Positions 15,802-25,639 of a DNA stretch of 64,000 nt are shown piece by piece. Within the stretch, counting starts at the first letter, position 1, and every line of letters begins with the position of its first letter. The DNA is from Haloarcula mannanilytica (lineage in GTDB: Archaea; Halobacteriota; Halobacteria; Halobacteriales; Haloarculaceae): the NCBI RefSeq assembly GCF_005406125.1, contig NZ_BIXZ01000001.1, forward strand, positions 992,001 to 1,056,000, read 5' to 3'. The translations under genes were made by a program, and so were the position numbers. Under the pieces are notes generated by a model. The model saw only the letters and a program-made list of their open reading frames with translations, did not search any database and had not been told where the DNA came from.

Positions 15802-17727
15802 ATGAAACCACGAACGATACTGACGCTGACTGTTGTCGCATTGCTCATGGCGTCCGGAACGGCGATCGCCGCCGTTACCGGGAGTCCGGACTTCGACGCG
15901 ACGTTCGTCGATGACACCGTCACGCCCGGCGAAGAGACAACCCTTGACGTTGTCCTCGTCAACAGTGGCACGGTGAACACCGGGTCCACGACCCAGGGAG
16001 TCCAGACCAGTGAGGTGACGACTGCCCGCGGAACCATCGTCAGGGTCAACAGCGGCGACGCTCCCATTACCGTGACGACGAACAAGCAGGCCGTGGGCTC
16101 TGTCCCAGAGGGCAAGACGGAGCCGATACCGTTCGAAATCAGCGTCGATGACGACGCCAGCCCCGGAAGCTACACCGTCCCCGTCACCATCAAATACGAG
16201 TATACGAGCTACGTTTCCGAAGTCGATGGCTCGCGTGAGGAATCGAGCACGACCGAGCGGATCGAACTCGAACTCGACATCGACAACGACGCGGCTTTCG
16301 ACGTGGTGAGCGTCGACTCCGGCGCACGCGTTGGCTCGACCGGCACGGTCGCCGTCACGGTCGAAAACACCGGTGACAAGCGTGCTCGTGAAGCCTCCGT
16401 GACGCTGGAATCGTCGAACCCCGAACTCACGGTCGGCAGTGACACCAGCAGTTCCCGATTCATCGAAACCTGGGAAGCCGGCGAGCAGCGAACGCTTCGC
16501 TACCGCGTCGGCGCAAGCAGTGATGCCCGGGCCGAACCATATCAATTCGACCTCCAGGTCGACTTCGACGACACGAATGGTGTGCGAAAGAGCACGTCCG
16601 CCTCCTCGCTCGGTATCACGCCCGACCCGGAGCAGACGTTCAGCGTTCGGGGCGTCGAGAGCGATGTCGCCGTCGGCGATTCGGGGACCTACAACGTGAC
16701 GCTTCACAACGACGGACCGGTGACTGTCAGGGACGCCACGGTCTCCCTGCGCTCACAGAGCAGCGAAATCGCCTTCGGCGAGTCCGAATCCGCCGAGCAG
16801 TACATCGGGACGTGGGAGCCCGGTGAGACTCGGACCGTCAGCGTCGACGCGTCCGCGAGTGAGGGCGCGTCCGTCAGAGGGTACGCGATCTCTGCCACGG
16901 TCGGCTACAAAGACCCGGAAGGCGATTCCGGTGCTGACGACGGGATTGCACTCGGTATCCGGCCGGAACCGGAGCAGTCCTTCGAGATTGGCGACGTGGA
17001 GTCGACGCTGCAGGCCGGCGACGACGGGACGCTCGAAGCGTCACTGACCAACACCGGCGACCAGACCGTCCGCAACGTCGTCCTGAACTGGGCGAGCGAC
17101 CACGACAATATCTCGCCAAAGGAGACCCAGTACGCCGTCGGTGACCTCGAACCCGGCGAGTCGGCCACCGTTTCCTTCGATGCCGACGTATCGGACAACG
17201 CGAACGCCGGCCCGCGGCAGTTCGACTTCGTCGCCAACTACCGCAACAGCGAGGGCGACAGCCGTGAGAGCGACACGCTCGAAATCCGGCAGGACATCTC
17301 GGGCAGCGCCGACGAGTTCGCACTCGAAACCGCGAACGCCTCGGTGAATGTCGGCGGCTCCGACACGCTCGAAGTCACCATCACGAACGAGGCCGGCGAG
17401 ACGCTGACTGACATCGAGGCGAAGCTGTTCGCCGAGTCCCCCATCTCGGTGTCCGACGACCAGGCCTACGTCAACAGCCTCGAACCCGGCGAGTCGGCGA
17501 CTATCGAGTTCGGAATCAGTGCGAGCGGGACCGCGATGACGAAAGACTACCCCGTCTCGATCGACTTCCAGTACGAGGAGCCGGACGGCGACACGCCGGT
17601 GTCTGACACCTATCGAATCCCGGTTTCCGTGACCGACTCAAGCGGTGGTGGCTCGCCGCTGACGGCCATTATCGGTGTCGCACTCGTGGCCGTCCTTGCC
17701 ATCGGCGGCTACTTCAGGTTCCGCTAA
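15802..17727 (+). CDS. Secreted COG1361-type repeat protein partnering an RND permease
   Basis: 641 residues with a signal peptide (MKPRTILTLTVVALLMASGTAIA), a series of Ig-like/CARDB-type beta repeats and a C-terminal anchor helix (LTAIIGVALVAVLAIGGYFRF). Repeats are marked by recurring V(T)VTLxNxG and EPGE(S/T)xTV(S)F blocks at roughly 110-residue spacing and by the shared sequence ITPDPEQTFSVRGVES / IRPEPEQSFEIGDVES. It probably sits on the outer face of the membrane as an accessory to the permease that begins three bases after its stop. An in-frame ATG at 15781 is the alternative start. It is probably repressed by the divergent TetR. Confidence 0.85.
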   Translation: MKPRTILTLTVVALLMASGTAIAAVTGSPDFDATFVDDTVTPGEETTLDVVLVNSGTVNTGSTTQGVQTSEVTTARGTIVRVNSGDAPITVTTNKQAVGSVPEGKTEPIPFEISVDDDASPGSYTVPVTIKYEYTSYVSEVDGSREESSTTERIELELDIDNDAAFDVVSVDSGARVGSTGTVAVTVENTGDKRAREASVTLESSNPELTVGSDTSSSRFIETWEAGEQRTLRYRVGASSDARAEPYQFDLQVDFDDTNGVRKSTSASSLGITPDPEQTFSVRGVESDVAVGDSGTYNVTLHNDGPVTVRDATVSLRSQSSEIAFGESESAEQYIGTWEPGETRTVSVDASASEGASVRGYAISATVGYKDPEGDSGADDGIALGIRPEPEQSFEIGDVESTLQAGDDGTLEASLTNTGDQTVRNVVLNWASDHDNISPKETQYAVGDLEPGESATVSFDADVSDNANAGPRQFDFVANYRNSEGDSRESDTLEIRQDISGSADEFALETANASVNVGGSDTLEVTITNEAGETLTDIEAKLFAESPISVSDDQAYVNSLEPGESATIEFGISASGTAMTKDYPVSIDFQYEEPDGDTPVSDTYRIPVSVTDSSGGGSPLTAIIGVALVAVLAIGGYFRFR

Positions 17728-17730
17728 CGC

Positions 17731-20247
17731 ATGGACTATCAGCGCTACATCGACTGGGCGGACGACCGCATCGTCGACGATTCGCGGAAGGTCGTCGTCG
17801 CCTTCCTGCTCGTGACGGTGGTGTTCAGCGCCGGCCTCGGGAGCGTCTCGACCAGCGCCGGCACGTCACAGTTCACGAGCGACCTCCCCGCCGAAGAGGC
17901 GTTAGAACGGATTAACACCGAGTTTTCGCCGGCGTTCTCGCCGGATACAGGAAGTACCCAGCTCATCCAGCGGGAAAACAACGTCCTCTCGAAACAGGGG
18001 CTGTTGCGGATGCTCCGGTCCCAACACCGGTTAGAGCAACACGACAGTCTCCGAGTCACATCATCCTCAAGCGCGGCGAGCATCGTCGCTCAGCAGTTAG
18101 ATCCCGAAGCGACGACGACCGAACAGCAGATATACGCCGTCGAATCCGCTACTGGCAGCGATATCGATGCCGCAGTCCAGCGCGCTGCCGATGAGGACTC
18201 GCAGTTCACGTCGCTGTTGAGTGAGGATTTCAACCGCAAGTCGGCGTCGGCGTCGGCGACTATCGGCGTCGTGAACCACGAGGTCCCCGCCGGCATCTCC
18301 TCGGGGTCGGGACAGGGCGGTTCCAGCCCGCTAACGAGCATCCAGCAACAGGCCGAGTTCACCGTCTCTTCGGCGGGCCAGGGGACGATCACCGTCTTCG
18401 GGAGCGGGATCGTCGCTGACGAGTTCTCGAACGTCATCACCGACTCGCTCATCCTGACTGTCCCCGCGGCAGTGCTTTTCATCCTGTTTTTCCTGACGAT
18501 TGCCTACCGCGACCTCGCCGACATGGCGCTTGGCCTGGTCTCGCTGTTCATGGCCGTCGTCTGGACGTTCGGCTTCATGGGACTCGCCGGCATCGCCTTC
18601 TCGCAGATGCTCATCGCCGTTCCGCCGCTGTTGCTAGCGGTGGGCATCGACTTCGGGATTCACGCCGTCAACCGGTACCGCGAGGAGCGCGAGGACGGTG
18701 AGTCCATCGAGACCTCGATGCGGATCACGACCGACCAGCTGCTGGTCGCGTTCTTCATCGTCACCGGCACGACGGTCATCGGCTTCGCGGCCAACCTCAC
18801 CAGTTCGCTCCCGCCGATTCAGGACTTCGGCTACGTCGCGTCTATCGGTATCACCTTCACGTTCCTCATCTTCGGCGTGTTCCTGCCCGCCGCGAAGGTG
18901 GAACTGGACAGACTGCGCCAGCGCTACCCCATCCCCACGTTCAGCGAGACCCCGCTTGGCTCCGAGGGGTCCGCGCTCGGGGGCGTCCTCCGGGGCGGGG
19001 TCGTCATCGCCGACCGAGCGCCGGTCATTTTCCTGCTGATCGTCCTCGTGACGACCGCAGGCGCGGGCTACTACGCGACTGGCGTCTCGACATCGTTCAC
19101 CCAGAAAGACTTCCTCCCGCCCGAGGAGAGCCCCGACTTCGTCGAGTCACTGCCGGAGCCGTTCGCGCCGAGCGACTACACTGTCACCGGCGTGTTGAAC
19201 TACCTCGAAGACAACTTCGCCACGACCCAATCCAGCCAGACAACGATATACGTCGAGGGGCCGATGCGGCAGGACTCGGCGCTCGAACAGATGTATCGCG
19301 CCGGCGACGACCCGCCGGAGTCGTTCGTCCGTGAAGACGGGCGCGCCGACTCCACCTCCATTGTGACGGTCATCCAGGACCGCGCCGAGAGCGACCCCGA
19401 GTTCCGCCGGATGGTCGAGCGCAACGACCGCAACGACAACGGCGTTCCGGACGACAACCTCGGAGAAATCTACGACTACCTGCTGGACTCGTCCTCCCGC
19501 AGTGAGGCGCTCAACTATATCACCGAGGACTACCGGAGCGCCCGCGTCGTCTACACTGTCGAGTCCGACGCGAGCGACTCGGAGATAACCGAGGACACAC
19601 GGACCGTGGCCGAGGACTTCCGATACGAAGCCACTGCCACCGGCTCCGTCGTCGTGTTCCAGGCGGTCGCCGACCTCATTTTCGAGTCAGCCATCCAGTC
19701 GCTCGCCCTCGCACTGGCGGGTGCGTCGGTGTTCCTCGTGATCATCTACACCGTGCTTGAGGGGCGGCCGTCGCTCGGACTCGTCAACATCGTCCCCGTC
19801 GTCGTCACCGTCGCGTTACTGGCTGGGACGATGCGACTGCTGTCGATCCCGTTCAACGCCCTGACGGCCACGATGTTGGCGATTACCATCGGACTCGGGG
19901 TCGACTACTCGGTCCACGTCACCCACCGATTCGCCGACGAGTTCGCCATCAACGACCTCCAGACGGCCCTCGACCGGACGGTTCGCGGGACCGGCGGGGC
20001 GCTGTTGAGCAGCATGCTGACCACCGTGTTCGGTATCGGTGTGCTCGGGCTGGCTGTGTTCCCGGCCATCGGCCAGTTCGGCATCCTGACGGCGCTGTCT
20101 ATCGCATACGCCTTCCTCGCGTCCCTGCTGGTGCTCCCGTCGACAATCATCGTCTGGGACCGGGTGTTCAACGCCGAGCGGTCGTTCCGGGACCTACTGT
20201 CGCTCAGTGGCGGGCGGAAGCCGTCGCCCGTCGACGGCGACGACTGA
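17731..20247 (+). CDS. RND superfamily (MMPL-type) exporter
   Basis: 838 residues in the two-fold RND layout: an N-terminal helix (VVVAFLLVTVVFSAGLGSV), an extracellular domain, a bundle of five or six helices from about residue 230 (SLILTVPAAVLFILFFLTIAYR onward) containing AVGIDFGIHAVNRYREE, then a second extracellular domain and bundle with TIGLGVDYSVHVTHRFADE. The GxDxxxH pairs are the proton-relay type motifs of hydrophobe/MMPL exporters. The substrate is unknown. It forms an operon with the preceding secreted protein and is probably controlled by the TetR at 14979-15599. Confidence 0.93.
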   Translation: MDYQRYIDWADDRIVDDSRKVVVAFLLVTVVFSAGLGSVSTSAGTSQFTSDLPAEEALERINTEFSPAFSPDTGSTQLIQRENNVLSKQGLLRMLRSQHRLEQHDSLRVTSSSSAASIVAQQLDPEATTTEQQIYAVESATGSDIDAAVQRAADEDSQFTSLLSEDFNRKSASASATIGVVNHEVPAGISSGSGQGGSSPLTSIQQQAEFTVSSAGQGTITVFGSGIVADEFSNVITDSLILTVPAAVLFILFFLTIAYRDLADMALGLVSLFMAVVWTFGFMGLAGIAFSQMLIAVPPLLLAVGIDFGIHAVNRYREEREDGESIETSMRITTDQLLVAFFIVTGTTVIGFAANLTSSLPPIQDFGYVASIGITFTFLIFGVFLPAAKVELDRLRQRYPIPTFSETPLGSEGSALGGVLRGGVVIADRAPVIFLLIVLVTTAGAGYYATGVSTSFTQKDFLPPEESPDFVESLPEPFAPSDYTVTGVLNYLEDNFATTQSSQTTIYVEGPMRQDSALEQMYRAGDDPPESFVREDGRADSTSIVTVIQDRAESDPEFRRMVERNDRNDNGVPDDNLGEIYDYLLDSSSRSEALNYITEDYRSARVVYTVESDASDSEITEDTRTVAEDFRYEATATGSVVVFQAVADLIFESAIQSLALALAGASVFLVIIYTVLEGRPSLGLVNIVPVVVTVALLAGTMRLLSIPFNALTATMLAITIGLGVDYSVHVTHRFADEFAINDLQTALDRTVRGTGGALLSSMLTTVFGIGVLGLAVFPAIGQFGILTALSIAYAFLASLLVLPSTIIVWDRVFNAERSFRDLLSLSGGRKPSPVDGDD

Positions 20248-20334
20248 GTCCGCGTTTCGGTGACACGGACCGGTCGTGTCTCGTCCGGACACGCCACTGA
20301 AGCCTTTATGCCGCGGCACCGTTCTAGGGCCGAT

Positions 20335-21735
20335 ATGACTCACGTCGTCATCATCGGCGCGTACGGGAGTGCCGGGGCCGCGGTCGCCGGCGAACTCGTC
20401 GAGGAAGCGGGGATCGAACTGACGCTCATCGACAACGGCGAGCCCGGGGGCGGCCTCTGTATCCTGCGGGGCTGTATGCCGTCCAAGGAGGTCCTCTCGG
20501 CGGGGGCCCACCGGTTCCAGGCGCGCCACGACGAGCGCCTCGTCGGCGACGTACCCGAAGTCGATCTTGAGGCCGTCGTCGAGCGCAAGGACGACCACGT
20601 GCTGGGCTGGGCCGGCCATCGCCGGGACTCCATCCACGAGATGGCCGAGCGCGAGGACGTGACTTTCATCCACGACACCGCCACCTTCGTCGACGAGCAC
20701 ACGGTCCTGGCCGGCGGCGAGGAACACGAGGCAGATTACGTCGTTATCGCCACCGGCTCCAGCGTGAACATCCCCGACACGCCCGGCATCGACGAGGTCG
20801 ATTTCATGACCAGCGACCAAGTGCTCGACGCCACAGAGTTCCCCGACTCCGGCATTGTCATGGGCTTTGGCTATATCGGGATGGAGATGGTCCCGTATCT
20901 CGCCGAGGCCGGCGGGATGGAACTCACCGTCATCGAGCACGACGACCGCCCCATCAACGAGGGCGACCCCGAGTTCGGCGACGCGGCGCTTGACATCTAC
21001 GAGGACAACTGGGACGTGACCATCCCGACGAACTGCTACGAGAAGGAACTGGAGGAGACCGAGGACGGCGGCGTCCGCCTCACCGTCGAGTACGACGACG
21101 GCAGCGAGGAGACCTTCGAGGCCGACCAGCTGTTCCTCTTTACCGGTCGTCGCCCGACCGTCGAGGGGCTGGGCCTGGAGAACACGTCCATCTCCGCGGA
21201 GGGCGACTGGGCCAAAGACACGATGCAGACCCGCGACGCCGACCACATCTACGCCGTCGGTGATGTCAATGGCAAGGAGCCGATCCTCCACGTCGCCAAG
21301 GAGCAGGGCTTCACCGCCGCCGAGAACATCGTCCACCAGGAGGCCGGCGGGAGCCTCGAAGCGTACCGGAACGTCCACCACCACGTCATTTTCTCCGGGC
21401 TGGGGGTCTACCCGTTCGCCCGCGTCGGCCACAACGAGGAGACGGCGAAAGCGGCGGGCTACGATGTCGTCACAGCGACGCGCCAGGCCAGCGACGACGG
21501 CGTGTTCAAATCGAAGGACGTGCCCGAGGGGCTGGGGAAGCTCGTCGTTGACGCCGATGACGGGACGGTGCTGGGCTGGCAAGGTATGCACTACCACGCT
21601 GACAGTTTCGCCAAGAAATTCCAGATCGTCGTCGAGTTAGGACTCGACGTTCGTGACCTGCCCGACCGGGCCTACCACCCGACGCTGCCCGAGAACGTCG
21701 ACGGCCTCATCCGGGACTGCGTCGACCAGCTGTAG
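20335..21735 (+). CDS. Pyridine nucleotide-disulfide oxidoreductase (dihydrolipoamide dehydrogenase-like)
   Basis: 466 residues. FAD-binding N-terminus VVIIGAYGSAGAAVAGEL, redox-active disulfide in GGLCILRGCMPSKEVL (C-x4-C), VIATGSSVNIP, NAD(P)-binding GFGYIGMEMVPYLAE, second FAD motif YAVGDVNG and a C-terminal dimerisation domain with the MHYHAD histidine region. The usual GxGxxG is altered to GAYGSAG. It belongs to the dihydrolipoamide dehydrogenase / mercuric reductase group; no lipoyl enzyme genes are adjacent, so its electron acceptor is unknown. A TATA-like gcctttatg (20302-20310) precedes the chosen ATG. Confidence 0.88.
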   Translation: MTHVVIIGAYGSAGAAVAGELVEEAGIELTLIDNGEPGGGLCILRGCMPSKEVLSAGAHRFQARHDERLVGDVPEVDLEAVVERKDDHVLGWAGHRRDSIHEMAEREDVTFIHDTATFVDEHTVLAGGEEHEADYVVIATGSSVNIPDTPGIDEVDFMTSDQVLDATEFPDSGIVMGFGYIGMEMVPYLAEAGGMELTVIEHDDRPINEGDPEFGDAALDIYEDNWDVTIPTNCYEKELEETEDGGVRLTVEYDDGSEETFEADQLFLFTGRRPTVEGLGLENTSISAEGDWAKDTMQTRDADHIYAVGDVNGKEPILHVAKEQGFTAAENIVHQEAGGSLEAYRNVHHHVIFSGLGVYPFARVGHNEETAKAAGYDVVTATRQASDDGVFKSKDVPEGLGKLVVDADDGTVLGWQGMHYHADSFAKKFQIVVELGLDVRDLPDRAYHPTLPENVDGLIRDCVDQL

Positions 21736-23655
21736 TCACGCGACCTGAATGCCGGTCACGTCGAAGCGCGTGCCGCCGGCCTCGCTTTCTGCGACGGTGA
21801 TCCGGCCACCGTGTGCATCGACGATTTCGGAGACGATAGCCAGCCCGAACCCGGTTCCTTCGTCACTCGTGGTGTAGCCGCGTTCGAACACCCCATCGCG
21901 CTCGTCTTCGGGGATACCGGGACCGTCATCGGCCACGTAGAACCCCTGGCCGTCCGAATGCGTCCCGACACGGATAGTCACGGGGCCGTCACTGTGCTCC
22001 ACGGCATTTCGGAAGAGGTTCTCGAACAGTTGCTGGAGACGTGTCTGGTCGCCCGTGATTGTCGCATCCGTGTCGTCTCGCTCCAGCGTCGCATCCGAAT
22101 TCTCGACGGTGTCCCAGGCGGCCGTAATGATATCGTCCAGCGACGTGTCGGTCGCGTCGATGACCTTGTGGCCGCCGCGGGCGAGCGCGAGCACGTCGTC
22201 GATGAGTTCGTCCATCCGTTCGAGTGCCCGCCGGAGCGCATCGACGTGTTCCGGGTCCCCGTCGTACTCCTCGTCGATGAGCGTAAGCCGACCGACAGCG
22301 ACGTTAAGCGGGTTCCGGAGGTCGTGGCTGACGACGCTGGCAAAGTCCTCCAGCCGGTTGCGCTCGCGGGTGAGTTCCGCCTCGCGGCGCTCCCGTTCCT
22401 GTTCGTAGCTGACCCAGTTCCCCATCAACTCGACGAGCGTGACCTCCCACTCGGAGAAGGCGTCCCGCGTCTTGCTGTCATAAAAGCAGAAGGTTCCGTA
22501 CACCTCGCCGTCGACAATAACTGGCGTTCCAAGGTAGCAGGAAACGCCCATCTCCGTGTACCCCGCCTTGTCGGTCAGGTCCGGACGGTCCCTGGCGACA
22601 TCAGCGAGCACCAGCGTCTGTTCCTCGACGACGGCGCGCTCACAGTTCGTCGCCTCCAGCGGAACCGTATCGCCCGCTTCGGTGTTGCCCGTCCGGTCGC
22701 ACACGATTTCGAAGACGTACGTCTCGCCCTCGATACGTGAGAGGGCGGCCGTCTCGGTCCCGAGGACTTCCTGCCCGATTTCCAGCAGCCGCTCGATTTT
22801 CTTCTCGAAGTTCAGGTCCTTGCGGGACGTGACTCGGTAAACCTCTCTGAGCGTCCGCTCTCTGGCCCGTATCTCTTCTTCCTGCCTGTGGCGCTCGGTG
22901 ACATCACGGAAGTACACCGAAATCCCCGTCGGTGAGGGGTAGACGGACACTTCGAACCAAGTCTGCAGCGGCTCGAAGTACGCTTCGAAGGAGACGGATT
23001 CCTGCTGGCTCATTGCCTGCCGGTACTGTTTGCTGAACTCCGTTCCTTCCAGCGACGGAATCGCCTCCCAGATGTTGCGCCCCAGCAGGTCAGTGGTATC
23101 CGCGTCGCCCTCCATCGCACGGCCGATGACGCGGCGACCGCGCTCGTTGGCGTACGTGAACTCCCAGTTCTCGTCCACCGCGAAGAAGGCGTCCGTCATC
23201 CGGTCGAGGATGTCCGCTTCCTCCCGCCGGCGGGCGACGGCCGACGTGATTCGCTGGCGGAGCCGTTCCGTCTGCTCCGGAAGCGGTGTTTTGGTTACGT
23301 AGTCCGTGACGCCGGCCGAGATAGCGTCGCTTGCTACGCCCTCGTCGCCGTCATCAGTAAAGAGCAGAAACGGGAGGTCGTGAGACTGGTCCCTAACGGC
23401 CCGTAACAGGTCGACCCCGTTTCGGTCCGGGAGTCGGTACTCGCTGACGACACAATCGTACAACACGCTGTCCAAGGCATCGAGTGCGTCGTCCGCCGTC
23501 TCACACACTGTCACAGTGAATTCGTCGGCGCTACCGCGTAGCGTCTCCTTGACTGCCGTGATATCGTCACATTCTGAGTCGACATAGAGGACGCGCAGCC
23601 GCCCGGCGGTTCCATCGTCCCCGTGACGGGTCGACGTAGCCACGGGTGTGTCCAT
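21736..23655 (-). CDS. Sensor histidine kinase: degenerate receiver, PAS, GAF, HisKA, HATPase
   Basis: 639 residues with no membrane segment. Residues 20-140 form a receiver-like domain whose phosphoacceptor is replaced by Glu (Glu72 in YDCVVSEYRLPDRNG) and whose acidic pair is VDSE. Next come a PAS domain (ILDRMTDAFFAVDENWEFTYANERG), a GAF domain (about 270-410), HisKA with [18 protein letters not shown] (the phosphorylated His) and HATPase with [22 protein letters not shown] and GTGFGLAIV. The TTG upstream was rejected as start because a TATA-like aactttagcc (minus strand, about 23679-23688) lies about 27 nt before the ATG at 23655. No partner regulator lies next to it. Confidence 0.92.
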   Translation of the reverse strand: MDTPVATSTRHGDDGTAGRLRVLYVDSECDDITAVKETLRGSADEFTVTVCETADDALDALDSVLYDCVVSEYRLPDRNGVDLLRAVRDQSHDLPFLLFTDDGDEGVASDAISAGVTDYVTKTPLPEQTERLRQRITSAVARRREEADILDRMTDAFFAVDENWEFTYANERGRRVIGRAMEGDADTTDLLGRNIWEAIPSLEGTEFSKQYRQAMSQQESVSFEAYFEPLQTWFEVSVYPSPTGISVYFRDVTERHRQEEEIRARERTLREVYRVTSRKDLNFEKKIERLLEIGQEVLGTETAALSRIEGETYVFEIVCDRTGNTEAGDTVPLEATNCERAVVEEQTLVLADVARDRPDLTDKAGYTEMGVSCYLGTPVIVDGEVYGTFCFYDSKTRDAFSEWEVTLVELMGNWVSYEQERERREAELTRERNRLEDFASVVSHDLRNPLNVAVGRLTLIDEEYDGDPEHVDALRRALERMDELIDDVLALARGGHKVIDATDTSLDDIITAAWDTVENSDATLERDDTDATITGDQTRLQQLFENLFRNAVEHSDGPVTIRVGTHSDGQGFYVADDGPGIPEDERDGVFERGYTTSDEGTGFGLAIVSEIVDAHGGRITVAESEAGGTRFDVTGIQVA

Positions 23656-23744
23656 ACACAATTCAGGGCATGTAGGGCTAAAGTTGTACCGACAGTAAGA
23701 TTTCCTTACCGCGGTTCTACCCGGCGTTTAATCGAACTGAGCAC

Positions 23745-24473
23745 TCAGTCAGGCTGACGTACCGCAAGCACCGGTATGTCCTCGATACGGTCGGCGGAAA
23801 GCGCATTCCAGTCGACACCCGTTGGCGTCGCGTGCGGTGTCTCCGTCTCGACAGTGCGCTCCGGCGTCACGACCCAGTCCATCGGCACGTCGTGGTCGTC
23901 GACGGGCACGGCGGTGTCGACCACTCCATCGGGACCGCCGACGACCTGGAGTTCGTGGACCGTCGTCACGACCGGCGTCGTCTCGTCGACCAGCCCCAGT
24001 TCCCGGAGGATGGCGTATTCGAGGTCGCTGTATCCCTCACCCTTGCCGATGCGAGCGCCGTCCTCGGTGACCGCGACGGAGCCCGACACCACGAGGTCGA
24101 CGCTCCCGACGGCTTCTGGTCCGACCTGTCGGGCGTGGTCGGCGACGTTCGAAATCGCCGGTGCCGCCTCGATGTCATCGAGTTCGGCCGGGTCGAGTTC
24201 GTAGAAACACCGCTCGTCCCGGAGCCGCGGGACTGCCATATACACCGTCTTGCCGGCCCGCAGCGCCGCTCGGCGGACCGGGAGCTGTGGCGAGTCCGGG
24301 TTCGCCTTGACCGTCTCCGCCTCCTCCCAGACTGCCGTCTCAGTCAGGCGCTGTGCGGCCTCGCTCGCCCCCTCAAAGTTCGGGATGCGGTCATGTGGCG
24401 GGAACGGGAACCGGGCTATTCCGCGCTCCTCCAGGGCGTCCCAGACCCGCTCTCTGAGCGTCTGTTTGTCCAC
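23745..24473 (-). CDS. 5-formyltetrahydrofolate cyclo-ligase family protein
   Basis: 242 residues. It contains the family core: RVWDALEERGIARFPFPPHDRIPNFEGA, KTVYMAVPRLRDERCFYELDP, and the nucleotide/folate loop RIGKGEGYSDLEYAIL (GxGxGYxD). MTHFS enzymes convert 5-formyl-THF to 5,10-methenyl-THF with ATP; haloarchaea use folates. I prefer the GTG at 24473, four bases after the stop of the upstream binding-protein gene, since the ATG at 24509 would overlap that gene by over 30 bases. It is probably the last gene of that transcript. Confidence 0.85.
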   Translation of the reverse strand: MDKQTLRERVWDALEERGIARFPFPPHDRIPNFEGASEAAQRLTETAVWEEAETVKANPDSPQLPVRRAALRAGKTVYMAVPRLRDERCFYELDPAELDDIEAAPAISNVADHARQVGPEAVGSVDLVVSGSVAVTEDGARIGKGEGYSDLEYAILRELGLVDETTPVVTTVHELQVVGGPDGVVDTAVPVDDHDVPMDWVVTPERTVETETPHATPTGVDWNALSADRIEDIPVLAVRQPD

Positions 24474-24477
24474 GGCG

Positions 24478-25581
24478 TCACGACCTCCGGCGTGAGAATC
24501 CGGTCCCAAGCGCGAGCACTGCGAGAACCGTCCCGACGACCGTGAACCCGGGACCGCTGGCGTCGGTCGTGGGCCGGTCCGTGCTCGGCGTGTTGTCCGC
24601 GGGCGTCGGCTCGCTCGTCTGGGTCGCGGTTGTCGCCGTCCCGAAAGGTGTCACCGCCGACCGGGGGACGTAGCTGTCGGCGTCGTAGCGGTCCGGGTAG
24701 AGCTGTGCAGTGGCGTTGTGGGCGACGTTGACGACGCTGCGGGGCGCGGGCTGGTTGAGGTCCCTGACCCGCAGAAACACCGTCGCGTTCCCTTCGCCGG
24801 CCGTGGTGCTGGCGTAGGGCTCCGTGGTGGCGATGTCCGCTGAGTTCTCGGTGACGAAGAGTACGTCGGGGTCCATCCGCAGAATCACTTCGTCGCTGAG
24901 TTGCGGATATCCCGTGTGGTTGCGCGCGGCGACGTTCTCCGCACCGGCGAGTTCGATGAGCGAACTGACGAACGTGTCCCCGGCGGCCACATAGCCACTC
25001 CCCAGCGGGTACAGCGCCTTTGGACGATCCTCGACGCCGGCTGTCACTTCGCCGACGGCCTCGACGTTCGCGTCCATCCAAGCGTTGGCCTCGGCCGCCC
25101 CCTCGCAGTTCCCGGTTAGCCGCCCGGTAGTCGTCGTCTTCTCACGGATGTCGGCGATGGTCGTCGCGGCGGGGAAGTGATACACCGTCAGGCCGGCCTG
25201 CCGGAGCGGTGCCACGTCGCCGGCGCTGGCGTTCGGCGCGAGCACGAGGTCCGGTTCCGTGTCGACGACCCGCTCGACGCTGACGCCGAAACTGGCAGAG
25301 ACGTTCGTCCGACTCTCGGCCCCCTCCAGGTAGCTGGCGTACTGCGTCAGGCCGACGACCTGCGACCGGCCGCCGATTTCCCACATCGTCTGTGCGGCCG
25401 ACGGATTGGTCGTCGTGACCCGCTCCGGGCGCTTCTCGATGGTGACCTCGGTCCCGGTCGCGTCGGTCACGGTCACCGGAAAGGAGCAGTCGTCGGCCTG
25501 CACTGTGGCCGTCGCCGCGGCCGGGGCCGCGAGCGAGCCCACGAGCAAGACGAGAACACAGGCGAGAGAAAGGTATCGCAT
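24478..25581 (-). CDS. ABC importer substrate-binding protein (BtuF/FhuD type), PGF-CTERM anchored
   Basis: 367 residues. Signal peptide MRYLSLACVLVLLVGSLAAPAAATA, then a helical-backbone binding protein (RPERVTTTNPSAAQTMWEIGG, EPDLVLAPN, AGAENVAA, LRMDPDVLFVTE), a Thr/Ser/Pro-rich linker (about 325-345), and a C-terminal GPGF hydrophobic helix ending RRRS. The last is a PGF-CTERM signal, processed by archaeosortase ArtA with lipid attachment. Ligands of this class are cobalamin, haem or Fe-siderophores. It is divergent from the permease gene across a 58-bp promoter region. Confidence 0.9.
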   Translation of the reverse strand: MRYLSLACVLVLLVGSLAAPAAATATVQADDCSFPVTVTDATGTEVTIEKRPERVTTTNPSAAQTMWEIGGRSQVVGLTQYASYLEGAESRTNVSASFGVSVERVVDTEPDLVLAPNASAGDVAPLRQAGLTVYHFPAATTIADIREKTTTTGRLTGNCEGAAEANAWMDANVEAVGEVTAGVEDRPKALYPLGSGYVAAGDTFVSSLIELAGAENVAARNHTGYPQLSDEVILRMDPDVLFVTENSADIATTEPYASTTAGEGNATVFLRVRDLNQPAPRSVVNVAHNATAQLYPDRYDADSYVPRSAVTPFGTATTATQTSEPTPADNTPSTDRPTTDASGPGFTVVGTVLAVLALGTGFSRRRS

Positions 25582-25639
25582 GCTGTATGCGGGTGCCAGG
25601 AGCAATAAATACTTATCTACTGCAACTGGGGTTTCACAC
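25582..25639. promoter_or_regulatory. Shared divergent promoter of the ABC importer
   Basis: The 58-bp gap between the binding-protein and permease start codons holds an AT-rich core, aataaatacttatc (about 25603-25616), readable as a TATA element on both strands and about 25-30 nt from either ATG. One regulatory site could therefore control both transcripts. Confidence 0.6.
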
